A stretch of DNA of 64,000 bases from NCBI GenBank assembly GCA_029891385.1, contig CM057224.1, positions 36,461,005 to 36,525,004 on the forward strand, given 5' to 3'. Source of the DNA: Erythroxylum novogranatense. Lineage: Eukaryota; Streptophyta; Magnoliopsida; Malpighiales; Erythroxylaceae. Below the pieces are notes generated by a model. That model searched no databases and was not told where the DNA came from. It worked only from the letters and a program-made list of their open reading frames with translations. Of the stretch, positions 1 to 10,232 are shown piece after piece. The position numbers and the translations under genes are program-made. Within the stretch, counting starts at the first letter, position 1; the number at the start of each line of letters is the position of its first letter.

Positions 1-107
1 TCAATAGAAGGAGATGGAGTTTGGGCTGAAGGTATTAAGTAACTAGGTGTTTGGGATGAGGTTTGGGACTCATTAAAGGATCCGAAGGTTGGTTGAACTC
101 TAGGCAT
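1..107 (-). pseudogene. Copia gag start (partial, runs off the left edge)
   Basis: An open frame starts with ATG at 107 on the minus strand and stays open to position 1. It lies about 35 bases inside a Copia-type primer-binding site, where gag normally begins. The visible stretch of about 35 residues is rich in Ser, Thr, Gln and Pro and has no diagnostic motif, so the assignment rests on position. The rest of the element lies left of the window. Confidence 0.4.
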
Positions 108-143
108 GATGTGGCTAGAAAAATTAGGCTACCAAAATCGGTA

Positions 144-155
144 GCTCTGATACCA
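144..155 (-). other. Copia primer-binding site
   Basis: Read on the minus strand this is TGGTATCAGAGC, the sequence complementary to the 3' end of plant initiator-Met tRNA that Copia elements use to prime reverse transcription. It places an LTR to its right (from about 156) and the interior of a minus-strand element to its left. Confidence 0.75.
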
Positions 156-650
156 CGAAACAAGAGGATATAGAAAATATCAGAAGAAAACTCACTTTAT
201 TTCTCTAATTATATGTAATTTATACATGAGTATAATCTATTCTGATACTATTAAATTACTGGATTTTTTGTATATACTAACTTATCCTATCTATAGTATA
301 TCTTATCTTATCTACTAGAAGATAAACTTATCTCCTAGAAGATAATCTCCTAAACTTATCTAAGATAATTATCCAACAAAAACATAAACCAAAGACCAAC
401 ATCCACAAAATGATTCCAATTGTTGTCAAGCCAGTTAGAAAGTTAACAAGGTGAAAATCACAAGTGTAATGGTGAAACAACAAGAACATTGCATAAGTAG
501 TCGAACAACATCCACCAAACCTCCCTTGTAACTTTCCTTTCAGCATAGCAATGGTGATACAACAAGAACATTGGATAAATTGTCAAACAGCCTCCACCAA
601 ACCTCCCTTTTAACTTCCTTTCAGCATAGCTACATTCTTTTCAATTCTTG
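156..650 (-). repeat. Probable Copia 5' LTR, right limit not defined
   Basis: This stretch lies immediately upstream, in element orientation, of the primer-binding site, so it should be the 5' LTR. I could not find a clean TG..CA pair or a target-site duplication, and the base next to the primer site is not the expected CA, so the limits are approximate. It contains an 82/81-bp tandem duplication (468-549 and 550-630). Confidence 0.4.
468..630. repeat. Tandem duplication, about 82 bp x 2
   Basis: The two copies (468-549, 550-630) both start AATGGTGA and end TTTCAGCATAGC. They differ at a small number of positions, so the duplication is not brand new. Confidence 0.85.
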
Positions 651-2250
651 AGAAGTTACATTCTTGATGTGTCAAGGGTTTAATAATTGGATATGATTAT
701 ACTCTCAATGAAAAAACATGACGTAAAAGCAATTAAAACAACCATATGGACTCTACTTTAACAATTCCAACCAGTGTCTTAAAAAGGATTCTTTCTACGT
801 CGAGTAAAATTATAGCAATAAGCCAATAACAAAATTAATAGCAATAATTTCCAAGAATAACAACAGGAATATTAAAAATTAAGATATATATGTATATTTT
901 ATGGAACAGGTTGTGAACCAAGAGTAGATGACTTGAGTGAAAGTTCCTCATATTCAAAGCATGGTGATTTCACATACTAGATGCCAGGTAACAACAATCG
1001 CAGTTCATCGTATATGCATTGAGACCACTCAACTGACTCAAGGTTATATGAATTAATGGTTCACTAGAGACAGATCAATAATACAAGGGTTAAGAAGACG
1101 GCTTCAAGATAATTTTCTTAGACACACCACAATTTCAAATCACTTGTTTTATACTGGTGTTGCTATAATTCAAGTCAAAACCAAGTTTATTTATATCTTT
1201 TTACAATGAGAATAACAAGATTTATCTCCACATAAGTAGCTCTCCATAGATGAGTAAGCAATTACTTGATGCTTAAATTCATCAACAAGCATTAAGTTCA
1301 TTAAGAATGAGAATTACTAGTCCTATCATGATGGGAAGGTATGGGTATCGTCCCATCTCCAATGTTTGAAAAATCCTCAACTTCCAAATCACACATGCTT
1401 TTTAGTTTATGTTACTAAAGAAGTTCCTAAGTCAAAAGTTGCACAACTAAAATCAAAATAAACTATATTATTATGACTGTTAAAACCAACCAGAAAGTAC
1501 TGTAAAGTTGGACAGCCGTGTTTGACTGGTTCAGGAGTAACAAAGCTGCCTTTTACATTGCTATCAACCACTATCCTACATAGCCCCATCAATGTAAGCA
1601 TGTTCCTCCCTCTCTTTCACTTTTTTTTCTCTTTTCTCTCTATATGTTTATTTAATAATGGAAAAGAATTTAGATACATTCACATCATACGCATCCAACC
1701 TTCACATTAAGCATTCCCACTGAAATGCATTGGTATATTAACCTAAAGTCTACCACATACAATTGCAATAGCAAAATCCCCAGAACGCAGCAGCAATGGC
1801 AGAGAAACACTAGACTCTGTGATGGTGTTTTACTCCCAAAAAAAAAAAAAAAAGTGACATCTTTACCTTGAACTGAATCAAAGTAAACTAAACTCAATTA
1901 AAGATCTTTTTTTTTTTAATCAAAACGTTTGGAAGCAACACAAGTAAAACACTTTCATATATCTAGGTTGCTTAATGTGAACAGATTCAAAAATATTAAC
2001 CGATGCATTTTTTTAATTTTTTTTCACCTATTTTTTCATACAAGGAGCAACCAATTACTCTTCCCCTACAATTTCAATCTTCTCAAGTCCAAGACGAGTT
2101 ATAAGCACCATCATCACGATATCCAACTGGCTTAAAAGCAATATATTTTAACAATTTCCACCAATTCTCCGGATTCTCTATGAAGTTACGAGAACAAAAT
2201 TTCATAATGTAACAGAGCAAAAGCATAGTTTAAGAAAAAAAACCGCTCAC
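631..2250 (-). other. Presumed intron 2 of the EDR2-type gene
   Basis: This lies downstream of the exon 2 donor (GT at 2250-2249, minus strand). I looked on the minus strand for the next PH-domain exon and did not find it. The stretch is AT-rich with short T/A runs near 1840-1920 and no convincing coding exon. Either intron 2 is long and holds the Copia at the left edge, or the gene is broken here. Confidence 0.5.
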
Positions 2251-2573
2251 ATGTCCGTGGTGAGTCTTCAAGCCACGATCCTCAACTCTACAATTTCCAT
2301 CAATCAATAAGGTCTTGACAGGCAGCTGATTCAACATTCAATCACAGTATAGAAACTTCAACAAAAATCTCTATATTTTGTGAGCTAAATTGAAATAAGC
2401 AAAGTCACAGAAGCACAAGAAAGACTTATTTAAACCTGACTATCTTGCGGTTTTTTCTTGTAATAAGCTAGAAGTCTAGGCTCAAGCACGAAATATCTCA
2501 TGTGAATAAAAGATCGACCGATCTTTCTCCTCCCGTACCTCACCATCCACCCTTCGTATATTACTTTCGACAT
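2251..2573 (-). CDS. EDR2: EDR2-type protein, first two coding exons
   Basis: Coding exon 1 runs 2573 to 2436 (46 codons) from ATG and starts MSKVIYEGWMVRYGRRKIG; the donor is CAG|GT. Coding exon 2 runs 2325 to 2251 (25 codons) after an AG acceptor and ends KTHHGH before GTGAGC. Both junctions are phase 0. These residues are the nearly invariant N-terminus of plant ENHANCED DISEASE RESISTANCE 2 and its EDR2-like paralogue: the start of a PH domain that in the full protein (about 700 residues) is followed by a START lipid-binding domain and an EDR2 C-terminal domain. In Arabidopsis, EDR2 is a lipid-binding negative regulator of cell death and powdery-mildew defence. Only 71 residues are visible, with no lesion in them. 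The remaining exons would lie left of the window; whether the gene is complete cannot be judged. EDR2 and EDR2-like cannot be separated from this stretch. Confidence 0.9.
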
Positions 2574-3230
2574 TCTCTCTACAAACAAAAATCAATCAAA
2601 CAATTCAAATGTAACTAATATCGCAGAAATCTTAAGCTTCCTGCGCCATCTCTGCCCTCTGAAACTTAAGTGATTTGATCGCCCATAGCGAATCCTGGAC
2701 TATCGTTATTATCGAATGCCACGCATTTCCCGGGAAAATTGAAAATAAAAACAAGCAAACTTCCAAGTCTAATTCATTTCGTTTAGGAAATATCAAAGAA
2801 ACGGAAAATTAGAAATTGATGATAGGTTGTGACGACCAGAATTTTCCGGGTTTCGTTTCGGGACGAAGATCGCAACAAACGACGACAAGAACAATTGACA
2901 TGGACATTCTTACTTGAAAATCAAAATTGGGCGGCACTGGAAGTCTGGTATGTAAAGGGCGAGAGAGAGAAGTGTGACGAGCACGTGGCGAAATGTCGGA
3001 GGTGTTAAAATTGAAAATAGACAAGGAAAGGGAGGGGTTGTTGGTCATTGGCATTGGCGTCAGTACAGGTTCTGGGGATCTGTTGCACCTGTGGACTTTG
3101 ACTAGTTGTTCAAATCTTGGCCTTGATGCCCTCAGTTGCTAGCCAAACAGCCCCCGGGCGTTGGTTCAAATTACACGTGACGTTTGCGAAATGGAAACTT
3201 CCCTCATTTCACGGGATTCATTTGACAATT
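2574..3230 (-). promoter_or_regulatory. Upstream region / 5' UTR of the EDR2-type gene
   Basis: This is the region before the EDR2 start codon, noticeably more GC-rich than the DNA beyond 3230, as expected for a plant 5' UTR and proximal promoter. A minus-strand open frame at 3054-2809 has no recognisable domain. I could not place a TATA box or a 5' UTR intron with confidence. Confidence 0.45.
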
Positions 3231-4145
3231 AAGTTATGATTTATTTTATTATTTTAATTTTATGAATTTTGTTTTAATTTATTTCAAATTAAATATTTTA
3301 AAATCAAATAAGAATAACTACATAAATTTTGTTACACATAAAATAATTATTCATATGATAAGTTATCTTTAAATAGTTAAATACTTATATGATAATTTAT
3401 ATTAAATTGACTTTGAGATAAAATATACTTTCTACAATTTAGAATGTTACAATTGAAATTTAAGACATTTTAATAGTTTACAATATTAAAATAATTTTAA
3501 ATGATTATAAAAAGTTTGGATCTTTAGATTCTTATTTATACAAGGTGTCAATTTATATAGGCTTATATTAGTTGAGCTTTTTTAGTATAATTTTGTCAAT
3601 ACAGTTTATTTAGAAGAGTTTTTTAAAAAGTCAATTGACTATTTAACTGTCAATTAATCATAAAGTAGATTGTTTTGTAACATAACATTAAAACAATTTT
3701 ATTAATTTTAACTATATTTTATTTTGTAATAAAATTATATATATATATATATTATTTAAATTATATTAAACAATATGCAAAGCACAATTGATTAACTATT
3801 ATATAATTTTAAACCATATAAAACATAAATTTAATATATCTAACCAAATTTTTACATAGATTATAACATAAGTAAAATTAATATAAAAATAAATTTTAAA
3901 ACATATAAAAAGTTAAATAATATTATATAAATCTCAAAATAAATTTAAAAAGAGTTTGTGAGTATAGTAGAAATTGTGAGTAAAAAAGTAAAAGTATTAA
4001 AATAAACTCATTAATTAATATAAAAATCTATTTTGAAAAGTATTTTGTAAGAAACTTCAAATTTAAGCCTTTAAAAATTATTTTTGATTGCTCAAAAGTT
4101 ATATATACTAAAAATTATTATTTTATTTTACAATTAAATATTTAT
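3231..4145. other. AT-rich intergenic DNA
   Basis: A strongly AT-rich stretch, including an AT dinucleotide run near 3735-3753. No open frame, terminal repeat or known element end was seen. Confidence 0.6.
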
Positions 4146-4400
4146 TTTAAAAAATGATGTCGCGACGTAACTGGGAAGGACTTGGCGGGAGCTTTGGTGC
4201 CGTTTGGCTCTGGCATTGAAGCGTCAAGGGCAATCTGACGCGTATCTCAAACGTTGGATGCTTCACAATTCGTAGACAGACTCAATTTCCGTGGGGCTCT
4301 CCCTGGACGGGACCTATTCCCTGGACGGCTATAGCCACATTTATGTTGCAAAACTACAAGTCCATGCTTGATTACATTTTACAAACAGTGGGGTCGACCC
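4146..4400. other. GC-richer island in AT-rich DNA
   Basis: About 250 bp of balanced composition inside an AT-rich stretch, with a short direct repeat of CCCTGGACGG about 20 bp apart (4302-4332). It encodes no recognised protein. It could be a gene remnant or a regulatory island. Confidence 0.3.
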
Positions 4401-4840
4401 AAAAGAGTACTTAATAAAAATTAAGGTTATCATTATGATAATTAGTTAAAAATAATTAATGAGTAGTATTATAATTAATAATGATTAGTTTGTAAAAATT
4501 ATTAAGAAATAAAATTATAATATATTAATTAATTATTAAAATATTATTTTAATTAATTAATAAATTATATTTTAATTAATTAAGTATATTTATTTATTTA
4601 TTTTAATTAATTATAATGTAATTAATTAATATTATTAATTTAATTTATTATATTTTAATTAATTAATTTCAATATTATAATTAATTAATGAATTATATTT
4701 TAATTAATTATATTATATTATTTCAAGTAATTATATTATAATTAATTATATTATAATTAATTAATTTTAAAATATTTTTTAAAAAAGTCATTAAGGATAG
4801 GAAAGATTCTTCAAAAATAATATATATTATTACCCTATAA
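4401..4840. repeat. TTAATTAA-rich low-complexity DNA
   Basis: A degenerate array built from TTAATTAA and ATTATAATTAATTA blocks, almost without G or C. No unit length is constant, so it is low-complexity DNA, not a clean satellite. Confidence 0.75.
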
Positions 4841-5185
4841 TAATAATCATCAATTAACCACTTAATCCCTCTCAAACGGCTGTTTTCCTATTGACCATTT
4901 CTTTGTTGTTTCTCATCACCACGTTGCGATTTCTGATCCCACCCACCAGGTCATCACCATCTTTTTCTATCATCACATCAGTATTTTATTTTTACCAGGC
5001 ATTGCTCTCCTCTCTCTCTCTCTCTCTCTCTCTCGCCAAAAGTTCTCTTCTTTCGGACCCTTTGCGTTTCCATATTCTAATGATTCTCTTTGATTTTTGA
5101 GTTGTAGGTCTTTGAAGGAGCTTTTTGGATCCTAATTGTACGCCTTTCAGAGCTTCGGAGGCTTTAGTGAAACCACTTCATGCGA
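4841..5185 (+). promoter_or_regulatory. Promoter and non-coding first exon of the DUF716 gene (inferred)
   Basis: Directly after the AT-rich block the sequence becomes pyrimidine-rich and carries a (TC)12 run at 5011-5034, common in plant 5' UTRs. A good donor (GTACGT at 5186) closes a likely non-coding exon and pairs with an acceptor at 6009-6011. The transcription start is not determined. Confidence 0.4.
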
Positions 5186-6011
5186 GTACGTGAATGCCTT
5201 TTTCACTATTACTCACTTTTTTCTATTTTGGTCTCTGTTCCTTCACACACAATCATGACCCCGCATGAGCGAAAAGGTTCGCTCTTTCATGTAATTTAGC
5301 AACCACTCTCTCTCTTTCTTTATTTCTTGTGTTTCATGTGGCTGCTGGTTTCTCGAGCCTGTCGGATTTGCCCAGCAAAATGTTTTCTAGTTGTTTCTCT
5401 TAAACTCTTGAAGGTTGAATTGTTACTTCTTACCTTATAAATAAATTCAATTTGCTACTCTTTTTTTATTAACAAAACTAGCTTTCATCAAGTGTCTCAA
5501 AGTCGTTCTTTGAGTTTTCCAGTCTCGTTGACTTTGTAATGAAAGCGTTTTGAAGCAGGACCAGCTCCAATGTGTTTGTTTCCTGAGAAAAGCTCAGGAG
5601 AGAATCGAATGGTGCATCTCTTATCAGTTTATAAACTCTTATGGGTTTGATTCTCTTCCGTATAGTTGCTCCTGGTTCTTGTATAAACTCAATTAACGGT
5701 TAGAAAGGCTTGTAAGTCAATGATTTTATTTCAATTGTTACTTTTGTTTACTGATGCCGTTTCTTTTCTTCTACTGCTTCCTTTTTCTCTTTAGACTTTT
5801 GAAATCCTCCATTTAAGTTTTCTCTAATTAATTTGCAGTTGCACATATTCTCTGTACTAGTCAAGCAAACAGTTTTTTATCAAGTTGCAAAAAGTCTTAA
5901 AAACGAGAATAATGATCAAAAGTCTCCCTTTTCTATTAATATATTCGAGGTACAAATTCTTTGGCTAATAATCTAATTATGAATTTAGAATAACTGGCTG
6001 ACGATAAACAG
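5186..6011 (+). other. Probable 5' UTR intron of the DUF716 gene
   Basis: It begins GTACGT and ends ATAAACAG, is T-rich, and has no credible coding frame. Leader introns of this size are common in plant genes. The boundaries are inferred from splice consensus only. Confidence 0.4.
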
Positions 6012-6053
6012 GAATCGCAAAGATTTCGTGCAATCAATCTCGGTAGCTTGAAG

Positions 6054-6074
6054 ATGCAGATCGGTGCACCTTAG
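6054..6074 (+). other. Short upstream ORF (6 codons)
   Basis: An ATG at 6054 opens the frame MQIGAP and stops with TAG at 6072-6074, 56 bases before the main start codon. If the inferred leader exon is right, ribosomes would meet this ATG first. Confidence 0.4.
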
Positions 6075-6130
6075 ACAGAGAAAAGAAGGAAAAGAAGAAC
6101 AAGAAACGAAAAGGCCAAAAAGGACAGAAG

Positions 6131-7795
6131 ATGGGTTCTTTCAAGGGTCATGCTTTACCAGGAACGTTTTTCCTGTTGGTTGGAGTATGGCACGCATGGA
6201 GCGCTTTGGTTCGGTTTACATCAAACCCAAAGGCCTTTCGTGTCAGGGTTTGGAACCCCGTACCTGGTTATCACGGGAAAGTCAAGTACTTGGAGCTCCA
6301 TCTTGTGGTTTTTGGTTCTTTTATCGATTTATGCATCGAGTTTTTGTACTCTAGCCACCTCAAGTTTTTCGTCAATGGAGTTCTCAATCCTTCTCACATG
6401 AACAATTTCGAGCATTCTGGGATGCTTCTCATGTTCTTTATATTTGGCGTTATCACTTTGCTATCAGAGAAAACGAGGTTGGTTGCTCTTTACTTTAACG
6501 TGTTTTTGCGCTTTCGTTTTGTGGTAATTGATAATATCTGATCATTCGTGATAAATGAAGAAAAGGAAGGGAATTGTGATTTCTCGACATGTGAAGGAAG
6601 CATATTAAGCAGAAGTTTTAGTCAAACTAAACCTGATCCAAAGCACGAATGGATCGTGTATTTAAAGCGATAATACTTTTCTGAGATTGTTGAAATCACA
6701 ATTTAATTCCGGACTTTCACTTACTTTATGATTCCTGTTATCTGTTATCAGAAACAAAATACAGAGTTGTACTCTGCAAACTATATCCTGGAGTCTATAA
6801 GAATAAACAACCATTGAAACGTTACCAGTTCACTTCTCAAGTCTTTTGGATTTCATTCTGAAGAACTTGGTTATAAATCTCCTTTTTCTAAAAACTAGTT
6901 TAATGCCATCCAAGTAGCAATCGTTTATTTATTGTATATGTTATCAATGTGCATGTTGGGGTGCTCAATTTCAATATACAGGTTCGGTTCATTTATGTTT
7001 CCGTCAAGGTAACGACCTTTTCTCATTTCTAAAGTAACCAGAAAGAGTACCTTTAGTGGGCCTTCTATTGAGTCAGACTTACAGCTTTTGTTGTAGTGAT
7101 TAAGTCCCTGATTGCATAGTTCCTTCTTGAGTTATTGATTTGTTCAGCATGATCTATGTCTGCTTCAATCATTAGAAAATGTAATCTATTCAGATTTAAG
7201 TGTTTGAAAATAGACCCAAACAGTTACTCCATAAGATGGGTCCACTGTAAAAACTATCTTAGAGGAACTGTTGTTGATGTCTGACTTCCACGGCAACTAT
7301 CTCGTCTTAATTTGCAGGCTTCTGCCTTTGCCAGATGAAGCTCTTGGTCTTATTGCAGCATCAGCATTTTGTGCAGAGTATCTACTGTTTTATTTTCACT
7401 CAACAACTCATAAAGGACTTGAAGGATATTACCATCTCATTCTCGTCCTCCTAATTGGACTTTGCATTTTATCAACCGTGGCCGGTGCCCTCCTCCCATC
7501 CAGTTTTCCTGTTGATTTGGCGAATGGTGTTGCTATTACTCTGCAAGGTCTCTGGTTCTATCAAACTGCTTTCACTCTATATGGTCCCATGATCCCAGAT
7601 GGCTGTCAGCTTAAAGATGATGAAATCACGTGTAGATCAAAGGACAGTGAGGCTCGAGGCGAGTTGCTTGCTAACTTTCAGCTCTTCTCCTTGATCCTAG
7701 GAGTCCTTATCATGGTGGTGGCGGCATATGGTTTTGCAGCTTCAAGATACAGGCAATCAAATGTTAGAAGCTTACATATGGTTCAGATAAATTAG
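6131..7795 (+). CDS. DUF716/TMEM45-type multi-pass membrane protein
   Basis: Two coding exons, 6131-6477 and 7318-7795, join through a GT..AG intron (6478-7317) that splits an AGG Arg codon, giving 274 residues. The protein has about seven hydrophobic segments (roughly residues 10-27, 55-75, 97-114, 125-142, 155-175, 185-205 and 240-262). It carries family signatures such as WNPVPGYHGK, LNPSHMNNFEHSGMLLM, FHSTTHKGLEGYYH and LQGLWFYQTAFTLYGPM. This is the plant DUF716 family, related to animal TMEM45 proteins. Its biochemical function is not established, so none is assigned. Length and start (MGSFKGH) match the usual plant form. A conserved-looking Cys pair (CQLKDDEITC) lies in a loop before the last segment. 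There is no frameshift or stop, so it looks functional. It is the only complete host gene in the window. Confidence 0.93.
6478..7317 (+). other. Intron of the DUF716 gene
   Basis: GT at 6478 and TTTGCAG at 7311-7317; T-rich and non-coding. Removing it restores one continuous reading frame (Arg, then LLPLPDE), which strongly supports the boundaries. Confidence 0.9.
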
Positions 7796-8939
7796 ACTTT
7801 CAACAAATTTACCGTCTCACTTACCACCAAGTAAATGTACATCAAAAGGACATGGTGATCGATAGTAGCTCCTTTCATGATTTATCTTACAGATTGGAAC
7901 TAGATTGACTCTTTTTTTGCTCTTGTTCTAAGATTAGAATCCCACTTTTGGCAACTTGTTTTGATTAGCAATCATTACTTGCGTACGTGATGCTTGCTAG
8001 TGAGTCATCACAGGCTGGAAAACTATTATTTCAAAAAGCAACTCAAATTCTTCAATAGCCCAAATTCCTTCAAAAAGCAGTCATTCCAGCGTAACAATCA
8101 ATCACCAGATGATGACATTTTTGTGCAAGAAAAGAGAAAAGCTTTACGTGAACTGAAACAATAGAAATGAAGAATACAGGACAGCTGGAACAGAAACGGA
8201 TTGATAATCATTCAACAGGCAGGCTGGTGACGACAAGCAGCAAGAAAATCGGAAGACCTTACATTACCTAGAGTTCCAAGAAGAAGAAGACCACCCTACG
8301 AAAGACAACAAGGATAATTACATTATCTGGGTAATACAGCAAAATACTCGGAGAATTTAAGAATAATCAGTCTTCAGCAGTTCTGAATATTTACTAGTAC
8401 AGATGGGAGAACAGCATGAACATGTCAATCTCCAGCCTTATACAGTAAGTGAATGGTAAATCAGCAGCATTTTATCTAGAACTTTATGCCATCAATGACA
8501 AGCCTGGAACTGGCAAATTAAACTTTTGAGAATAACGAAATTGAAAAGTAAGACATTGATGTTTTCAGTGCTAACAATCAACCCGGTTATGCTAATCTGC
8601 AAATTCTTAAAAGGACAGCAAATCAATTTTGTGTCATCTTAAGATATGTATGTCGCACGAAGATCAGTGAGATCCGATTCATGACAGTTCTTTTGCTCGA
8701 ACACTGCAAAATATAAACTTTCGTGTTAACATGACACGAGATTGATATTATACTATGCCCTGGAGGTTTGTGTTGTACTTCTCAGAGTTGAAATCTTGCT
8801 TCAAGTCATACTTGATTACCTTGATAAGATATTCCTTTCAATCTTCCTCTATGTTGTTTACGGAATCGAGTTCTTTTAGGGTTATAGTTAATGATTCTTT
8901 TTCTGTTCCATCTCTACTACAGAACCGAACATGAGAGTT
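7796..8939. other. 3' flank of the DUF716 gene, no other gene seen
   Basis: The first few hundred bases should hold the 3' UTR; no convincing poly(A) signal cluster was picked out. The rest has no long frame, no terminal repeat and no homology I recognise up to the target-site copy at 8940. Confidence 0.5.
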
Positions 8940-8944
8940 TCTTC

Positions 8945-9348
8945 TGTTGAGTTTGGCTCTTTGTTGTCTCATATTGGTTGGGGACAACATTTGAGGCAAG
9001 ACTCTTTCCTATAAAAGGAGGTGGCTACCTCCTTGTTTAGTACACCAAAACTAAGTCAAAGATTTGTAGTACAAATTTGATTCTAGTTAAATTCCTCTTT
9101 TGAGGTGTGAGTTGAAAATTTGTCTTGTGTATTTCTTTGTGAGTGTGTTGGTGTATTGAGGGATTGAGTGAGAGGAAAAATTGTGTGAATGTAAGATTTT
9201 TTTCACATAGTGGATTTTTCTTCTCGGTGCCCGTGGTTTTTCTCCGGTTTGGGAGTTTCCACGTAAATTCTCTTGTGTTGTTATTTTCTGATATTTTTGT
9301 CTATTATATATCCTTGGGTGTGAGTTTGGAAGGTCTAAATTCCTAACA
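8945..9348 (+). repeat. 5' LTR of the 8945 element
   Basis: TG..CA ends and a TATA-like CTATAAAAGG near 9010-9019, which would be the U3 promoter. Matched by the 3' LTR. Confidence 0.93.
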
Positions 9349-9350
9349 AT

Positions 9351-9362
9351 TGGTATCAGAGC
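9351..9362 (+). other. Primer-binding site of the 8945 element
   Basis: TGGTATCAGAGC, two bases after the LTR end; complementary to initiator-Met tRNA, typical of Copia. Confidence 0.9.
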
Positions 9363-9629
9363 CAAGGTTTGTTTTTCTTGAAAATTCTAAGTATGCTCTG
9401 TGGTCGCAGTTTTGACTGATCTTCCACATCAGAAAAAATTTTCTTGAGAAAGGTTCATTCGGTGCGGTGGAGTTTTGGTGTGGTAGTGTAGTAGTACATG
9501 TCTAGGAAAGTTTTGGCTAAGGAAAGACTTGGTATTTAAGCGTGTCCGTTGTGACCCACCTCTCTTTCCTGGAAACTTTCTTGGTGTACTATTCATTCTA
9601 CGGTAAAATTCATCAAGCGAGAGCACAAG

Positions 9630-9830
9630 AAAAATGTCGAAATAGGGTTGAATCCTCTTAGATTTGAGGTGGAGAAATTGACGGAAAAATCAATTTTGGC
9701 TTGTGACAAGTACAAGTCAAGGATATTTTGATTCGATCGGGGTTACACAGGATTGAAAGCGCGCAAATCCACGAGAGAGGTAGAGCGGGTTCGGCAAGAG
9801 GCTTTGGGTCAGTTAATGGAGAGACTGACA
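9630..9830 (+). pseudogene. Degenerate Copia gag N-terminus
   Basis: From an ATG near 9633, frames read in pieces give residues like RFEVEKLTEK and, after a frame change, QVQVKDILIRSGLHRI. This resembles the start of Copia gag (a fused 'FEVEKF..FGLW..VKDLL' pattern). A stop follows the third codon and at least one frameshift is present, so it makes no protein. No later gag or pol domain follows. Confidence 0.6.
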
Positions 9831-10232
9831 ATGTCGCTAACTTTGTCTCCATGGATGATGATCTTGCTCTCTAAGAAGAGGGCATGTACATTCTCATGGC
9901 ATGCCGCTAATCTCAAAGTTGCCATGATAGAGGATGTGTTAATGTTAGCGGGTCCACAAGTTTGCACACGGGCATTGGTTTGGCATTAATGCAAGGTGTG
10001 TGGTGGAATTTATGTCGATGGCTGATGAACTTCCAGGAAAGCCAAACATGGGAGTTGCACCATAATTTTTCAGCAAGGTTATTTTCGACATGTGCCGAAG
10101 TAGAAGACTTAGAATTGATTTATTCTGAGTGGGTATGCTTTTATGGTGGAGCATGATGCTGTGAAGCATGATAATTCTCTGCATTGAGAGTTATGTTATT
10201 TTCAAGAAATCTTCATTGAGGTGGAGTGTGGT

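Noticed and set aside
2809..3054. Minus-strand 81-codon frame upstream of EDR2
   Set aside because: No domain or likely splice partner; lies in the leader or promoter.
6064..6401. Two other frames overlapping exon 1 of the DUF716 gene
   Set aside because: Shadow frames; only the frame from 6131 has family motifs and joins exon 2.
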